This document shows, in pieces, positions 26,682 to 36,500 of a DNA stretch of 64,000 bases (position 1 is the first letter of the stretch; every line of letters begins with the position of its first letter). Source of the DNA: Pontivivens insulae (GTDB lineage Bacteria > Pseudomonadota > Alphaproteobacteria > Rhodobacterales > Rhodobacteraceae); contig NZ_OMKW01000002.1 in NCBI RefSeq assembly GCF_900302495.1, positions 682,001 through 746,000 of the forward strand, in the 5' to 3' direction. Under the pieces are notes generated by a model. The model saw nothing but the letters and a program-made list of their open reading frames with translations, made no database searches and was not told the DNA's origin. The position numbers and the translations under genes were made by a program.

Positions 26682-27239
26682 TTATTCGGAGCAGCGCCCC
26701 ATCAGTTGCTCGTAGCTGTCGGTGATCTGCGGCGGCATTTCCGTCGGGATGTAGCTCGACAATGTTTCCTGCAAGCTGGCGATGAAATCGCGGGACGCTG
26801 CATTCTCGACCATCGCGATGCCATCATTGGCCATCGGCGTCATATCGAAAATGATAAAGGCAACAGCGACAAGCAGGAGGCCGCGCGCCAAGCCGAAAAG
26901 CAGCCCCAAACCGCTGTCGATAGAGCCCAGCGAGGAATTCTGGATCGATCCCGCCAAAAGCGGGGTGAACATCGACACGATGACCAGCGCGATGATGAAG
27001 ACCACGGCAAAGGCCGCCAAAATGCTCAGCTGGCACGATCCCCCCACGATGTCCCGTACGACCGGCAGTTCCGCGATGATGGGTTCGACCTGACCCGCGA
27101 AATAGAAAGCGGCGACAGCCGCGATCACCCAACCGGCGATCGACATGATCTCGCGCACAAGGCCACGGGAATAGGCCAAGAGGGCCGAAATGAGAACAAC
27201 GGCGGCAACGCCACCATCCACCAACGTGAAGTTCTCCAT
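26682..27239 (-). CDS. cvpA: CvpA family membrane protein
   Basis: 185 residues, four membrane segments and a soluble tail. Family marks: YSRGLVREIMSIAGWV and DSGLGLLFGLARGLLL. Needed for colicin V production and envelope processes in enterobacteria; molecular role unclear. ATG 27239 follows GGGGAC; the longer frame from 27323 would overlap radA. Position between radA and purF is common in alphaproteobacteria. Confidence 0.88.
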   Translation of the reverse strand: MENFTLVDGGVAAVVLISALLAYSRGLVREIMSIAGWVIAAVAAFYFAGQVEPIIAELPVVRDIVGGSCQLSILAAFAVVFIIALVIVSMFTPLLAGSIQNSSLGSIDSGLGLLFGLARGLLLVAVAFIIFDMTPMANDGIAMVENAASRDFIASLQETLSSYIPTEMPPQITDSYEQLMGRCSE

Positions 27240-27264
27240 AATGTCCCCTGCCTTTTTCTGCTCG

Positions 27265-28638
27265 TCAGTCGAGCGGTCCGAATACGGATTCCACGAAGCC
27301 GCCAAGATCGTCAAGCGTTTCAAGCGAGATCGGGGCCTGTGCAGCCCGTTTCAGCCCATTTGGACCGACCGCCCGGCTAAATCCCAGCTTTGCCGCCTCT
27401 CTTAGCCGAGCGTCAGCCTGTGGAACGGGGCGCAAGGCGCCAGACAGGCTGATCTCACCAAAGACAACGGTTTCGGCGGGCAGTGCATGATCCTGCCGCG
27501 CGGACATCAAGGCAGCCGCCACGGCCAGATCTGCCGCAGGTTCGGCGACGCGAAGACCACCTGCGACGTTCAAATAGACGTCCATGCCACCAAAGGCGAT
27601 CCCCGCCCGCGCCTCCAACACCGCAAGGATCATCGCCAATCGCCCACTGTCCCATCCAACGACAGTCCGCCGGGGCGTAGCGAGCGGTGAGGGCGCGACC
27701 AGCGCCTGGATTTCGCACAGAAGAGGCCGCGTCCCTTCAATCCCGGCAAAAACAACGGAGCCAGAGGCCGGTTGCCCGCGCTCTGACAGGAACAACTCGG
27801 ATGGATTGCTGACCTCGGCCAAGCCCTCTCCTGTCATCTCAAACACGCCGATCTCATCCGCGGGACCAAAGCGATTCTTCACCGCGCGCAAGATGCGGAA
27901 CTGATGACCACGCTCGCCTTCGAAATAGAGCACCGTATCAACCATGTGCTCGACCACACGCGGCCCCGCGATCTGGCCTTCCTTGGTCACATGACCAACG
28001 AGGATCACACTGATCCCCTGACGTTTGGCAAACGTGACCAATTCATGCGCCGCCGCGCGAACCTGCGAGACCGATCCGGGCGCGCTGTCCACATGATCCG
28101 CCCACATCGTCTGGATCGAATCGATGATGGCAAGTCGCGGCTTCTCAGCCTCCAAAGTCGCCAGAATGTTGCGCAAGTTTGTCTCTGCCGCCAGCTTGAC
28201 CGGTGCATCCGCAAGGCCCAGACGCTGGGCACGCATACGGATCTGGGCCGCCGCCTCTTCGCCGGAAACGTAGACGACGCCCGCACCTTTGCGGGCGAAT
28301 GCTGCTGCCGCCTGCAACAACAGGGTTGATTTTCCGATCCCCGGATCCCCGCCCACCAACGTGGCCGAGGCTGGCACCAGCCCGCCGCCCAACACGCGAT
28401 CAAGCTCGGCAATGCCGGACACGGACCGGGGCAATGGCGGATCCGCAACGCTGAGATCGGACAATTCAACGGGACGCCCGCCCTTCCGATCTAACGCCTT
28501 GCCCTTGGGGCCGCTGGGCGCCGCGGCTGTGTCCTCGACAATCGAATTCCAGGCAGAACAGGCATCGCACCGTCCGGCCCATTTTTTGTGAACGGCCCCA
28601 CATTCATTGCAGACAAAACGGGTCATGTTTCGCGCCAC
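27265..28638 (-). CDS. radA: DNA repair protein RadA
   Basis: RecA-like helicase that promotes branch migration in recombination. 457 residues: zinc finger CNECG and CDACSAW at the N-terminus, Walker A GDPGIGKST (about residue 95), the RadA KNRFG motif, and a C-terminal Lon-like domain. Start is a GTG at 28638, chosen because AAGGAG is 7 bases upstream; ATG 28626 would be too far. The repeat element at 28650-28681 ends next to this ribosome site. Confidence 0.93.
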   Translation of the reverse strand: MARNMTRFVCNECGAVHKKWAGRCDACSAWNSIVEDTAAAPSGPKGKALDRKGGRPVELSDLSVADPPLPRSVSGIAELDRVLGGGLVPASATLVGGDPGIGKSTLLLQAAAAFARKGAGVVYVSGEEAAAQIRMRAQRLGLADAPVKLAAETNLRNILATLEAEKPRLAIIDSIQTMWADHVDSAPGSVSQVRAAAHELVTFAKRQGISVILVGHVTKEGQIAGPRVVEHMVDTVLYFEGERGHQFRILRAVKNRFGPADEIGVFEMTGEGLAEVSNPSELFLSERGQPASGSVVFAGIEGTRPLLCEIQALVAPSPLATPRRTVVGWDSGRLAMILAVLEARAGIAFGGMDVYLNVAGGLRVAEPAADLAVAAALMSARQDHALPAETVVFGEISLSGALRPVPQADARLREAAKLGFSRAVGPNGLKRAAQAPISLETLDDLGGFVESVFGPLD

Positions 28639-28649
28639 GGGGCCACTCC

Positions 28650-28681
28650 TTCTGCTTGGTTCAAATATCCCCGCCGGAGGC
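28650..28681 (-). repeat. 3'-end repeat element after der
   Basis: Minus-strand reading: GCCTCCGGCGGGGATATTT, GAA, CCAAGCAGAA, two bases beyond the der stop. It differs from the element at 56019 only in the three central bases. The GC part folds with flanking bases as CCGCC-TCC-GGCGG. Its end runs into the radA ribosome site. Confidence 0.85.
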
Positions 28682-28683
28682 GG

Positions 28684-30108
28684 TCAGTATTGATTGTCCT
28701 TGAACCCGGGCCGCTTGCGCAGCTTGGTCGCCCGATGGGTCTTTCGATCCGCATAAGGGTTGTCGCGTTTGCGCAATTCCAGTCGAATTGGCGTTCCCGG
28801 CATATCAAGATCACGGCGCAAGCCGTTGATCAGAAATCTTTTATAGCTTTCTGGCAACGCATCGGGGATCGAGCAGAAAACCGCAAAGGTCGGCGGGCGC
28901 GACTTCACTTGCGTCATATAGCGCAGCTTGATCCGCCGTCCGCCGGGGGCGGGTGGCGGATGCGCCTCAAGCTGATCATTCAGCCAGCGGTTCAGCACAG
29001 CGGTGGACACACGCTTGTTCCACACCTCATGTTGCTTAAGGATCGCCTCTCGCAAGCGTTCCAGCCCCCGCCCTGTCAGGGCAGAGACGGTAATCAAAGG
29101 TGCGCCTGAAAGCTGCGGCAATAACCGGCCCAGCTGCTCCTTCATCATGGCGAGTTTTTCGGCCCGGTTCTCCTCCGCGTCCCACTTGTTGGCGGCAAAA
29201 ACGACGGCGCGTCCCTCGCGCTCGGCCAAATCGGCAATGCGCAGATCCTGGCTCTCAAACGGGATGGATGTGTCGAGTACCACGACAACCACCTCTGCGA
29301 ATTTTACTGCTCGCAAACCATCGGAAACGCTCAGCTTCTCTAGCTTCTCCTGAACTTTGGCCTTGCGACGCATCCCCGCCGTATCGAAGATTTTCATCTT
29401 CGTGTCGCCCCATGTGAACGGGACAGAGATGGAATCGCGGGTGATCCCGGCCTCAGGCCCGGTCAGCAGACGATCCTCTCCGATAATTTTGTTGATCAGC
29501 GTGGATTTGCCCGCATTCGGACGGCCAACGACGGCAATCTGCATCGGACGGCCGCTCGCCTCATCCCCGGCTTCCAGATCGAGCTCAACCTCTGCGGTCT
29601 GCGCCTCGAACTGCTCAGCCCAGGGGGTCAACGCGATGCGCAGCTCATCCATCCCCTCGCCATGTTCAGCCGAAATCGCAACCGGTTCGCCGAGCCCGAG
29701 GTTATAGGCCTCGTAAAAGCCCGCTTCCCCCGCCTGGCCCTCTGCCTTGTTGGTTGCGACGATCACACGACCGTCGGCGCGCTTGCGCAGGATATCTGCA
29801 AAAACAAGATCTTGCCGGGTCAGGCCTGTCCGCGCATCGACCATGAACAGACACAAGTCCGCCATATCCACGGCACGCTCTGTCAATGCGCGCATACGGC
29901 CCTGAAGACTTTCATCCGTGGCCTCTTCCAGACCCGCCGTATCGATCACGGTGAAGCGTAGCTGGCCCAGTCGCGCGGCCCCTTCGCGCAAATCGCGGGT
30001 GACACCGGGCTGATCGTCCACCAATGCCAGCCGCTTGCCCACCAGACGGTTGAACAGGGTCGACTTGCCCACATTGGGACGACCGACAATGGCAAGAGTG
30101 AAAGACAT
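28684..30108 (-). CDS. der: Ribosome-associated GTPase Der (EngA)
   Basis: Tandem GTPase needed for 50S assembly. 474 residues with two G domains: GRPNVGKST near residue 9 and GRPNAGKST near 190, each with DTAG and NK-D motifs, and a C-terminal KH-like domain ending in basic residues. ATG 30108 has GGAG 7 bases upstream; ATG 30120 is less likely. Follows bamB as in many proteobacteria. Confidence 0.95.
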   Translation of the reverse strand: MSFTLAIVGRPNVGKSTLFNRLVGKRLALVDDQPGVTRDLREGAARLGQLRFTVIDTAGLEEATDESLQGRMRALTERAVDMADLCLFMVDARTGLTRQDLVFADILRKRADGRVIVATNKAEGQAGEAGFYEAYNLGLGEPVAISAEHGEGMDELRIALTPWAEQFEAQTAEVELDLEAGDEASGRPMQIAVVGRPNAGKSTLINKIIGEDRLLTGPEAGITRDSISVPFTWGDTKMKIFDTAGMRRKAKVQEKLEKLSVSDGLRAVKFAEVVVVVLDTSIPFESQDLRIADLAEREGRAVVFAANKWDAEENRAEKLAMMKEQLGRLLPQLSGAPLITVSALTGRGLERLREAILKQHEVWNKRVSTAVLNRWLNDQLEAHPPPAPGGRRIKLRYMTQVKSRPPTFAVFCSIPDALPESYKRFLINGLRRDLDMPGTPIRLELRKRDNPYADRKTHRATKLRKRPGFKDNQY

Positions 30109-30120
30109 GGCCAACTCCAC

Positions 30121-30156
30121 GAAACAAAACCACCGCGCGAGACGTCCCGCGCGGTG
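30121..30156 (-). terminator. Terminator between bamB and der
   Basis: On the minus strand CACCGCGCG and CGCGCGGTG form a 9-bp stem around a short loop followed by GTTTTGTTTC, 44 bases after the bamB stop and directly before the der ribosome site. Confidence 0.7.
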
Positions 30157-30199
30157 AGAAAGCGGCTCTTACGCCCTTTTTCGCGCCTTGGAAAGCGCT

Positions 30200-31495
30200 C
30201 TACTCAAAGGCGTGCAGAGACCCCGTGCCGGACTGGACGTAGAGCCGCCCCCCAGCAACAGCCGGGGCCGAGGCCGCACCATCGGGCAAACTGACAGCCC
30301 CCAGAGAGGAGCCATCCGTCGGCGAGAAGAAGGACAGTCCGGTATCGGTCGCGACGACCAAGCGGCCTCCCGCAAGAACAGGTCCAGCATAGAAGGCAGA
30401 AACATCCTCATCCCGCGGATTGCGCGCGGGCAGTTGCACGCTCCAGATCGGGTTGCCATTTGCGGCATCCAGACGGATCAGCTCTGCCTGGTCAGACACG
30501 AACCAGACGCTGTCTCCAACCACCAGTGGCGCGTCCACCGCACCATCCGGGTGCGTCCAGTTGCGCGTCCCGGAAAGACCGTTGATCGATACGAGGGAGC
30601 CGGACTGGTTCGCGGCATAGACAGATGTGCCCACGACAACCGGATCGCCGGTGATGTCACCGATGGAAGAGCGCGCCAGACCACGCCGGCCCTGCGTCAG
30701 CGCGGTTGCCCATGCGCGCCGCCCGTTCCGCGCCCCAACTGCCAGAATTTCACCGGACGAGAACGGAAGCACGGCAAGGCCCTCGAACACCGCGACCTGA
30801 CCACCACCCAGAACGCCAGTATCCCCCCGGGCGCCCTGCACCCGCCATTCGACCGTGCCCGTATCTGCGTTGAACGCAGTTGCCGTGTCATCTCGCCCAA
30901 CAACGAACACCCGGCCATTTGCAAAGGTCGGAGCGGACCGCACCGGCGCACCCACATTGGCCTGCCACAGGATTGAGCCATCGCTGGCGTCCAGCGCGAA
31001 CACCTCGCCAAAGCCGGTCGCAGCAAAGACCGAGTTGTTGCCCAGCGAAACACCGCCGCCAAAACCATCCTGTGCCTGCTCACCCAGTGGTACGAGCGAT
31101 TGCGCCCAGCGACGCTGACCCGATGTCGTCGTCGCTACAACCGTGCCCGTGGAAGAGATCGTGTAGACAGAGCCGCCCGCTACGACAGGACCGGAGGTTA
31201 TCCGCACCTCGTCGCTGTTCCCGGTGCCCACGCTGGTCACAAAAGCGGATGTCACCTCACCCTGCAAGTCCGGATGTCCGGTTGCATGACTGGCGGAACC
31301 GCCGGGATGGGTCCATGCATCATTGATGCGCGCGGCAGGAAGTGCTGCGGGGCGAGCAGTATTCTGAATGACCGTCGCAGAAGTTGCAGGGCGCACCTGA
31401 ATACGCTCACCCGGCAGGATATCCTCTTCACCGTCAAAAAGGCCGCAAGACGCAACGAGGCACGCCATAGAAAGGGTCAGAACAGGACGGATCAT
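30200..31495 (-). CDS. bamB: Outer-membrane assembly lipoprotein BamB
   Basis: 431 residues: lipoprotein signal with lipobox VASC near residue 17, then an eight-bladed beta-propeller (PQQ-like repeats such as DGSILWQANVG and GNPIWSVQLP). BamB helps the BAM complex insert outer-membrane proteins. It starts three bases after the yfgM-like gene, and der follows; the yfgM-bamB-der order supports the call. Confidence 0.9.
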   Translation of the reverse strand: MIRPVLTLSMACLVASCGLFDGEEDILPGERIQVRPATSATVIQNTARPAALPAARINDAWTHPGGSASHATGHPDLQGEVTSAFVTSVGTGNSDEVRITSGPVVAGGSVYTISSTGTVVATTTSGQRRWAQSLVPLGEQAQDGFGGGVSLGNNSVFAATGFGEVFALDASDGSILWQANVGAPVRSAPTFANGRVFVVGRDDTATAFNADTGTVEWRVQGARGDTGVLGGGQVAVFEGLAVLPFSSGEILAVGARNGRRAWATALTQGRRGLARSSIGDITGDPVVVGTSVYAANQSGSLVSINGLSGTRNWTHPDGAVDAPLVVGDSVWFVSDQAELIRLDAANGNPIWSVQLPARNPRDEDVSAFYAGPVLAGGRLVVATDTGLSFFSPTDGSSLGAVSLPDGAASAPAVAGGRLYVQSGTGSLHAFE

Positions 31496-31498
31496 GGA

Positions 31499-32173
31499 TC
31501 AGTTCTCCTCAGCATTGGGATCGACCAGAACCGGTCCGGCATCGAGCGTTCCGCCCGTTGCAAAAATCATCTGAGCCGCGCGGTTGCGCAATGCGCCCGT
31601 CGCCAGCGGCGCATCCAGCAAACCGGCCAGAATGTCCTGCGCCTCCTCAACCTCACCCATCTCGATCAAAGCGAGCGCACGCTGCTCCGTCGCGAGAAGC
31701 GAGAACGAGCCACCCGCGGCGATGATTGGTTCGACCAACGCGATCCGCTCCTCCGGGCTGGGCACAGCGCCGGGCAGACCGACACGACGCAAGGTTGCCA
31801 GGTCGGCATAGAGCCCATCACCGGCCATCAACTCTTCCAACAGCGCGGCAGCACCCTCAGCATCGTCAGCCTGCTGTAGGCTGGTGACCTGGGCAAAGCG
31901 TGCAACGACGTCTGCGTCACCGACGGTCACCTCTGCCAGCGCATCAGCGCGCGCAGCCGGTTCTTCTATTTGCAGGGCACTGTCAATAACGCCGCCGCTG
32001 ACCTGTGCGTCCGCCTCTGCACTGGCCTTCGACCATTCGACATAGGCCGCCCCGCCGACGATCGCGATAATGACCGTGGCACCGATCCAGCCATAGCGGC
32101 GCAAATAGCCATAAAACTGGTCACGGCGAACTTCTTCGCTGACCTCATCAATAAAGGAATCAGGGTTGCTCAC
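31499..32173 (-). CDS. YfgM-like tetratricopeptide protein (SecYEG ancillary subunit)
   Basis: 224 residues: cytoplasmic N-terminus, one membrane helix (about residues 29-47, WIGATVIIAIVGGAAYV) and a periplasmic helical TPR region. Matches YfgM-type proteins that link the Sec translocon with periplasmic chaperones. First gene of the minus-strand run ahead of bamB; 230 bases of promoter region separate it from the divergent RND genes. Confidence 0.8.
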   Translation of the reverse strand: MSNPDSFIDEVSEEVRRDQFYGYLRRYGWIGATVIIAIVGGAAYVEWSKASAEADAQVSGGVIDSALQIEEPAARADALAEVTVGDADVVARFAQVTSLQQADDAEGAAALLEELMAGDGLYADLATLRRVGLPGAVPSPEERIALVEPIIAAGGSFSLLATEQRALALIEMGEVEEAQDILAGLLDAPLATGALRNRAAQMIFATGGTLDAGPVLVDPNAEEN

Positions 32174-32403
32174 GCCGGGAACCTCGTCTGTCTGACGTTC
32201 AATCTTGGGCGGACACTACCCAATGCAGCGAGTGGCTGCAAAGCCAGTTTCCAAAATGTCGCACGGTCAGAGTGATCCATTCTTCACCTTGCAGCGCAAA
32301 AAAAGAGAACCGCGTTCACATAAATGGACAAGAGACCCTTGTTCTGTTAAAAGTGAGCCACTATTTGCGAGGGCAGAAACGAGCCCGTGATGGAGCATTG
32401 GCC

Positions 32404-33582
32404 ATGAAACTCGGCAACCTCATCCTGACCGCATTGGTCGCCTTCGGCATATATGCTTGGCTCTTCCAGCCGGAATTCGTGACACGCTACCTCCCCGCCC
32501 CGTCCGGTGAAGAAACGGACGTGGCCGCAGAAGATGAAATTCCCCAGACGATCGGCGGGTCCGGCAATCCAGTCTCGGTCGTCGCAATCCGCTCTGTCGC
32601 GCAAGATGTGCAAAGCGGCATCGTCCTGCGGGGCCGGACCGAGGCCGCGCGGCGCCTTGATGTCGCCGCAGAGACCAGCGGTCAGGTCATCTCAAACGCG
32701 CTCTCCCGCGGCACACTCGTCGAAGCGGGAGATGTAATGTGTGAGCTTGATCCCCAGACGCGTGAGGCCAGCCTGGCGCAGGCCATCGCCGCGCGCGAAG
32801 AAGCGCGCGTGAATGCCGAAGCGGCTGAGCAATTGGCCGAACGGGGTCTCGGGCCCGAGAACACCGCAATTGCCCGTCGCGCCCAACTTCAGGCCGCCGA
32901 AGCCGCCGTCGATGTCGCCCAGCGGGAAATCGAACGTCTGACGATCACCGCCCCCTTCACCGGCCTGCTGGAGGCAGACACGGCAGAGCTGGGCAGCCTG
33001 ATGCAGCCCGGCGCGATCTGCGGCACCTTGCTCGATCTGTCCACAATTCGTCTGGTCGGCTTCGCGGCAGAGCGCGACGTGTCAAAGATCGAAGTCGGTG
33101 CCTTTGGCGGCGCGCGACTGATCAGCGGTGAGGAACTCGCCGGAACAGTCAGCTTTGTCGGCCGTTCCGCTGATCCGCTGACCCGCACCTTCCGCGTCGA
33201 AATTGATGTGCCCAATGAGGATCTGTCGATCCGCGACGGGTCCACGGCTGAAATCGCGATCTCACTAGCCGGGGTTGAGGCCCATCTGCTGCCGCAGGTC
33301 GCACTCACCCTTGATGATGAAGGGCGGCTGGGCGTGCGCACCGTGCAAAACGATCAGGCCATGTTCAAACCGGTCGAGGTCATCCGCGACAATGCTGAGG
33401 GCGTTTGGGTCAGCGGCCTCGACGCGCAGGAGGACGTGATCGTCACCGGTCAGGAATTCGTCAGTGATGGTCGGACCATCGCTGTGACCTATCAGGATCA
33501 GCTCGGCCAACAGGGCGATGCTGGCCTGACCCGCTCGCAATTGCCCCGCAGCCAGCTTGATGAAGAAAGTGACACGCTATGA
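32404..33582 (+). CDS. RND efflux periplasmic adaptor subunit
   Basis: 392-residue membrane-fusion protein with an N-terminal anchor helix (LILTALVAFGIYAWLF), biotinyl-lipoyl-like halves (SGQVISNALSRGTLVEAGDVM), a helical hairpin and a beta-barrel domain. ATG 32404 is chosen because it directly precedes the anchor helix; longer in-frame versions add charged residues without support. Overlaps the permease gene by four bases (ATGA). No outer-membrane TolC partner is in the window. Confidence 0.88.
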   Translation: MKLGNLILTALVAFGIYAWLFQPEFVTRYLPAPSGEETDVAAEDEIPQTIGGSGNPVSVVAIRSVAQDVQSGIVLRGRTEAARRLDVAAETSGQVISNALSRGTLVEAGDVMCELDPQTREASLAQAIAAREEARVNAEAAEQLAERGLGPENTAIARRAQLQAAEAAVDVAQREIERLTITAPFTGLLEADTAELGSLMQPGAICGTLLDLSTIRLVGFAAERDVSKIEVGAFGGARLISGEELAGTVSFVGRSADPLTRTFRVEIDVPNEDLSIRDGSTAEIAISLAGVEAHLLPQVALTLDDEGRLGVRTVQNDQAMFKPVEVIRDNAEGVWVSGLDAQEDVIVTGQEFVSDGRTIAVTYQDQLGQQGDAGLTRSQLPRSQLDEESDTL

Positions 33583-36500
33583 CCGGTATCGTCGATTGGG
33601 CCGCCGAACGGGCTCGTATGATCATTGTCTTCATCGCGATGAGCCTTGCCGTCGGCTGGATCGCATATACCGGGCTTCCGAAAGAGGGTGAGCCTGACAT
33701 TGACGTCCCCGTCCTCGTCGTCACGGCCCCCCTGCCCGGCGTGAGTGCAGAGGACAGCGAAACACTACTCGTTCAACCGCTAGAGAACGAGTTGCGCGAC
33801 ATTGACGGTCTGGCAGAGATGACAGCCACGGCAGCCGAAGGCGTCGGGATTGTCGTGCTCGAATTCGAGTTTGGCTGGGACAAGTCCGCCACCATCGCAG
33901 ATGTCCGCGACCGGGTGGATCAGGCGCAGGCCGAAATGCCCGCCGAGGCGGAAGAGCCGACGATTTCCGAGATCAACTTCTCCGAATTCCCGATCCTTGT
34001 GATTTCTCTGTCCGGCAATGTGCCAGAGCGGACGTTGCTGCGTGTGGCGAACGACCTGCAAACCGACATCGAGTCCATGCCGTCCGTCCTTGAGGCTGGC
34101 CTGGCCGGGCATCGCGACGAGATGCTTGAGGTGACAATCGACCCGCTACGGCTCGAAGCCTATAACGTGACCGCGCAGGAACTTCTCGCTGCTGTTCAGA
34201 ACAACAACCAGCTTGTTGCCGCCGGTGAGGTGGAGAACGGCACCAGCGCCACCTCCGTAAAGATCCCGTCCAGCTTCGACGACCCGCAAGACGTCTATAA
34301 CCTACCAGTGAAGGTGAATGGCGACCGGGTCATCACCCTGGGCGATCTGGCCGAAATCCGCCTGACTTTCGAGGATGCGCAGGGCACGGCCCGCTACAAT
34401 GGCGAAACAACCGTCGCCCTACAGGTGGTGAAGCGCAAAGGCGTGAACCTGATAGACACCGTCGCCGATGTGCGCGCGCAGGTCGCCGCAGCTGTGGCCG
34501 AGTGGCCGCCAGAGCTTCAGGACGCGATCACCGTCAACTTCTCGATGGACGAGTCCACGAATGTTGCGGATATGGTCAGCCAGCTTGAGGCTTCCGTCCT
34601 GACAGCGATTGCGCTCGTGATGGTCGTGATGCTGCTGGCCCTCGGCGTGCGCTCGTCGTTGCTGGTCGGCTTCGCAATCCCGACCTCGTTCCTGCTCTGC
34701 TTTGCACTGTTGAGCCTGCTGGGCTTCACCGTTTCCAACATCGTGATGTTCGGCCTGATCCTCGCCGTGGGGATGCTGGTCGATGGCGCGATCGTCGTCG
34801 TCGAATATGCCGACAAGCGGATCGAGCGTGGCGAGGCTCCGATGCAGGCCTATGCCGGGTCGGCCAAGCGGATGTTCTGGCCGATCATTTCCTCGACGGC
34901 TACAACGCTCTGCGCTTTCCTGCCGATGCTGTTCTGGCCGGGCATTCCGGGTGAGTTCATGGGCATGCTGCCTGTCACCTTGATCTTTGTCCTGTCGGCC
35001 TCGCTGGTCGTGGCACTCGTCTACCTGCCTGTTGTCGGCGGTGTTTCGGGCCGCGTGACCCGAATGCTCGAAAACGCCTCTGCCGCAATGCGGCGTAGCC
35101 TGCACTGGTCGATCCGCGCATTTGCCTTCGCGGCCATCGGCGTCGGCATGGTCGGCACCTTCTGGACGATGCTGCAAACGGCAGAGGGCAAACTGCCGCT
35201 CGTGCTCGCACTAGTCGCCCTCTTCGTCGCACTCAGCGTGACGGCCGGATCGCTCAAGTCGGTGGGTGAAGGTAAGAAGGTCAAATCCGGCTATCGCAAG
35301 AGCGGCTTTGGCTGGCTCACACAGGTCATCTCCGGCAACATCGGTCGCCCCTACCTCGCCTTCATGCCCTTCGTTGTGATTGGCGCCGTGGTTGGCACCG
35401 TCTTCTGGGTCTTCACGGTCTTCTTCCCCAACAACAATTACGGGGTCGAATTCTTCGTGGAGCAGGAGCCGGAGCGCGCCGTCGCCTACGTCCGTGCGCG
35501 CGGCAATCTCAGCCTTGAAGAAAAGGACCGCCTCGTCCAGCAGGTCGAGGAAGTCATCATGGGCACCGATGGGGTCGAGAGTATTTTCGCCTTTGCAGGT
35601 TCCGGCGGTCTGAACCAAAACACCGGTGGAGCGTCTGCCCCCAATGACGCCATCGGTCAGGTGCAGATCGAACTTCTGCCTTGGAACACGCGGCGCGACG
35701 GCAATGTCATCCTCGATGAGATCAACGAAAATCTCGCCCAAATCCCTGGCGTGATTGCCGAGATCAGTGAGAGCGCACAGGGCCCCGCACAGGGTAAGCC
35801 GCTGCACCTGCGCCTCACCGGCTCGAACTGGGAAGACCTGCTCGCCACAACCGCCCTGATGCGCGCCCGATTTGATGAGACCCCCGGTCTGGTCGAACAA
35901 GAGGACAATCGCCCCCTGCCCGGCATCGACTGGCAAATCAATGTCGATGTGGAAGCGGCCGGGCGCTATGGCGCGGACGTGGCCACGGTGGGCGGTATGG
36001 TCCAGCTTGTCACCCGCGGCATCCTGCTCGACACGATGCGCGTGGACTCATCGGATGAAGAGATCGAAATCCGCGTCCGTTTCCCCGAAGAAGACCGCAT
36101 CCTCGCCACCCTCGACACATTGCGTGTGCGCACGCAGGACGGTCTGGTGCCGATGTCGAACTTCGTGACACGTGAGCCGGTGCCGAGCCTTGCCGAGATT
36201 GGCCGCGTGGACAGCGTGCGATACTTCGATGTGAAGTCGGATGTTGCCGCCGGCATGATCACGGTGACCGACCCGGCAAATGACGGCGAGATCGTGGAAA
36301 TTGTCAGCGCCGAGGTCGCCGAAGCAAATGCCGATGCATATGCCGAGGCGGGTTACATGACCGCGCCGCTCAACGCCAATGAGCGCATCGCAGTCCTGAC
36401 CGAATGGTTGGAGACTGAAGCGGACATCCCTGCCGGGATCGAGTGGGAGTGGACCGGCGATCAGGAAGAACAGGCCGAAAGCCAGGCCTTCCTGATGAGT

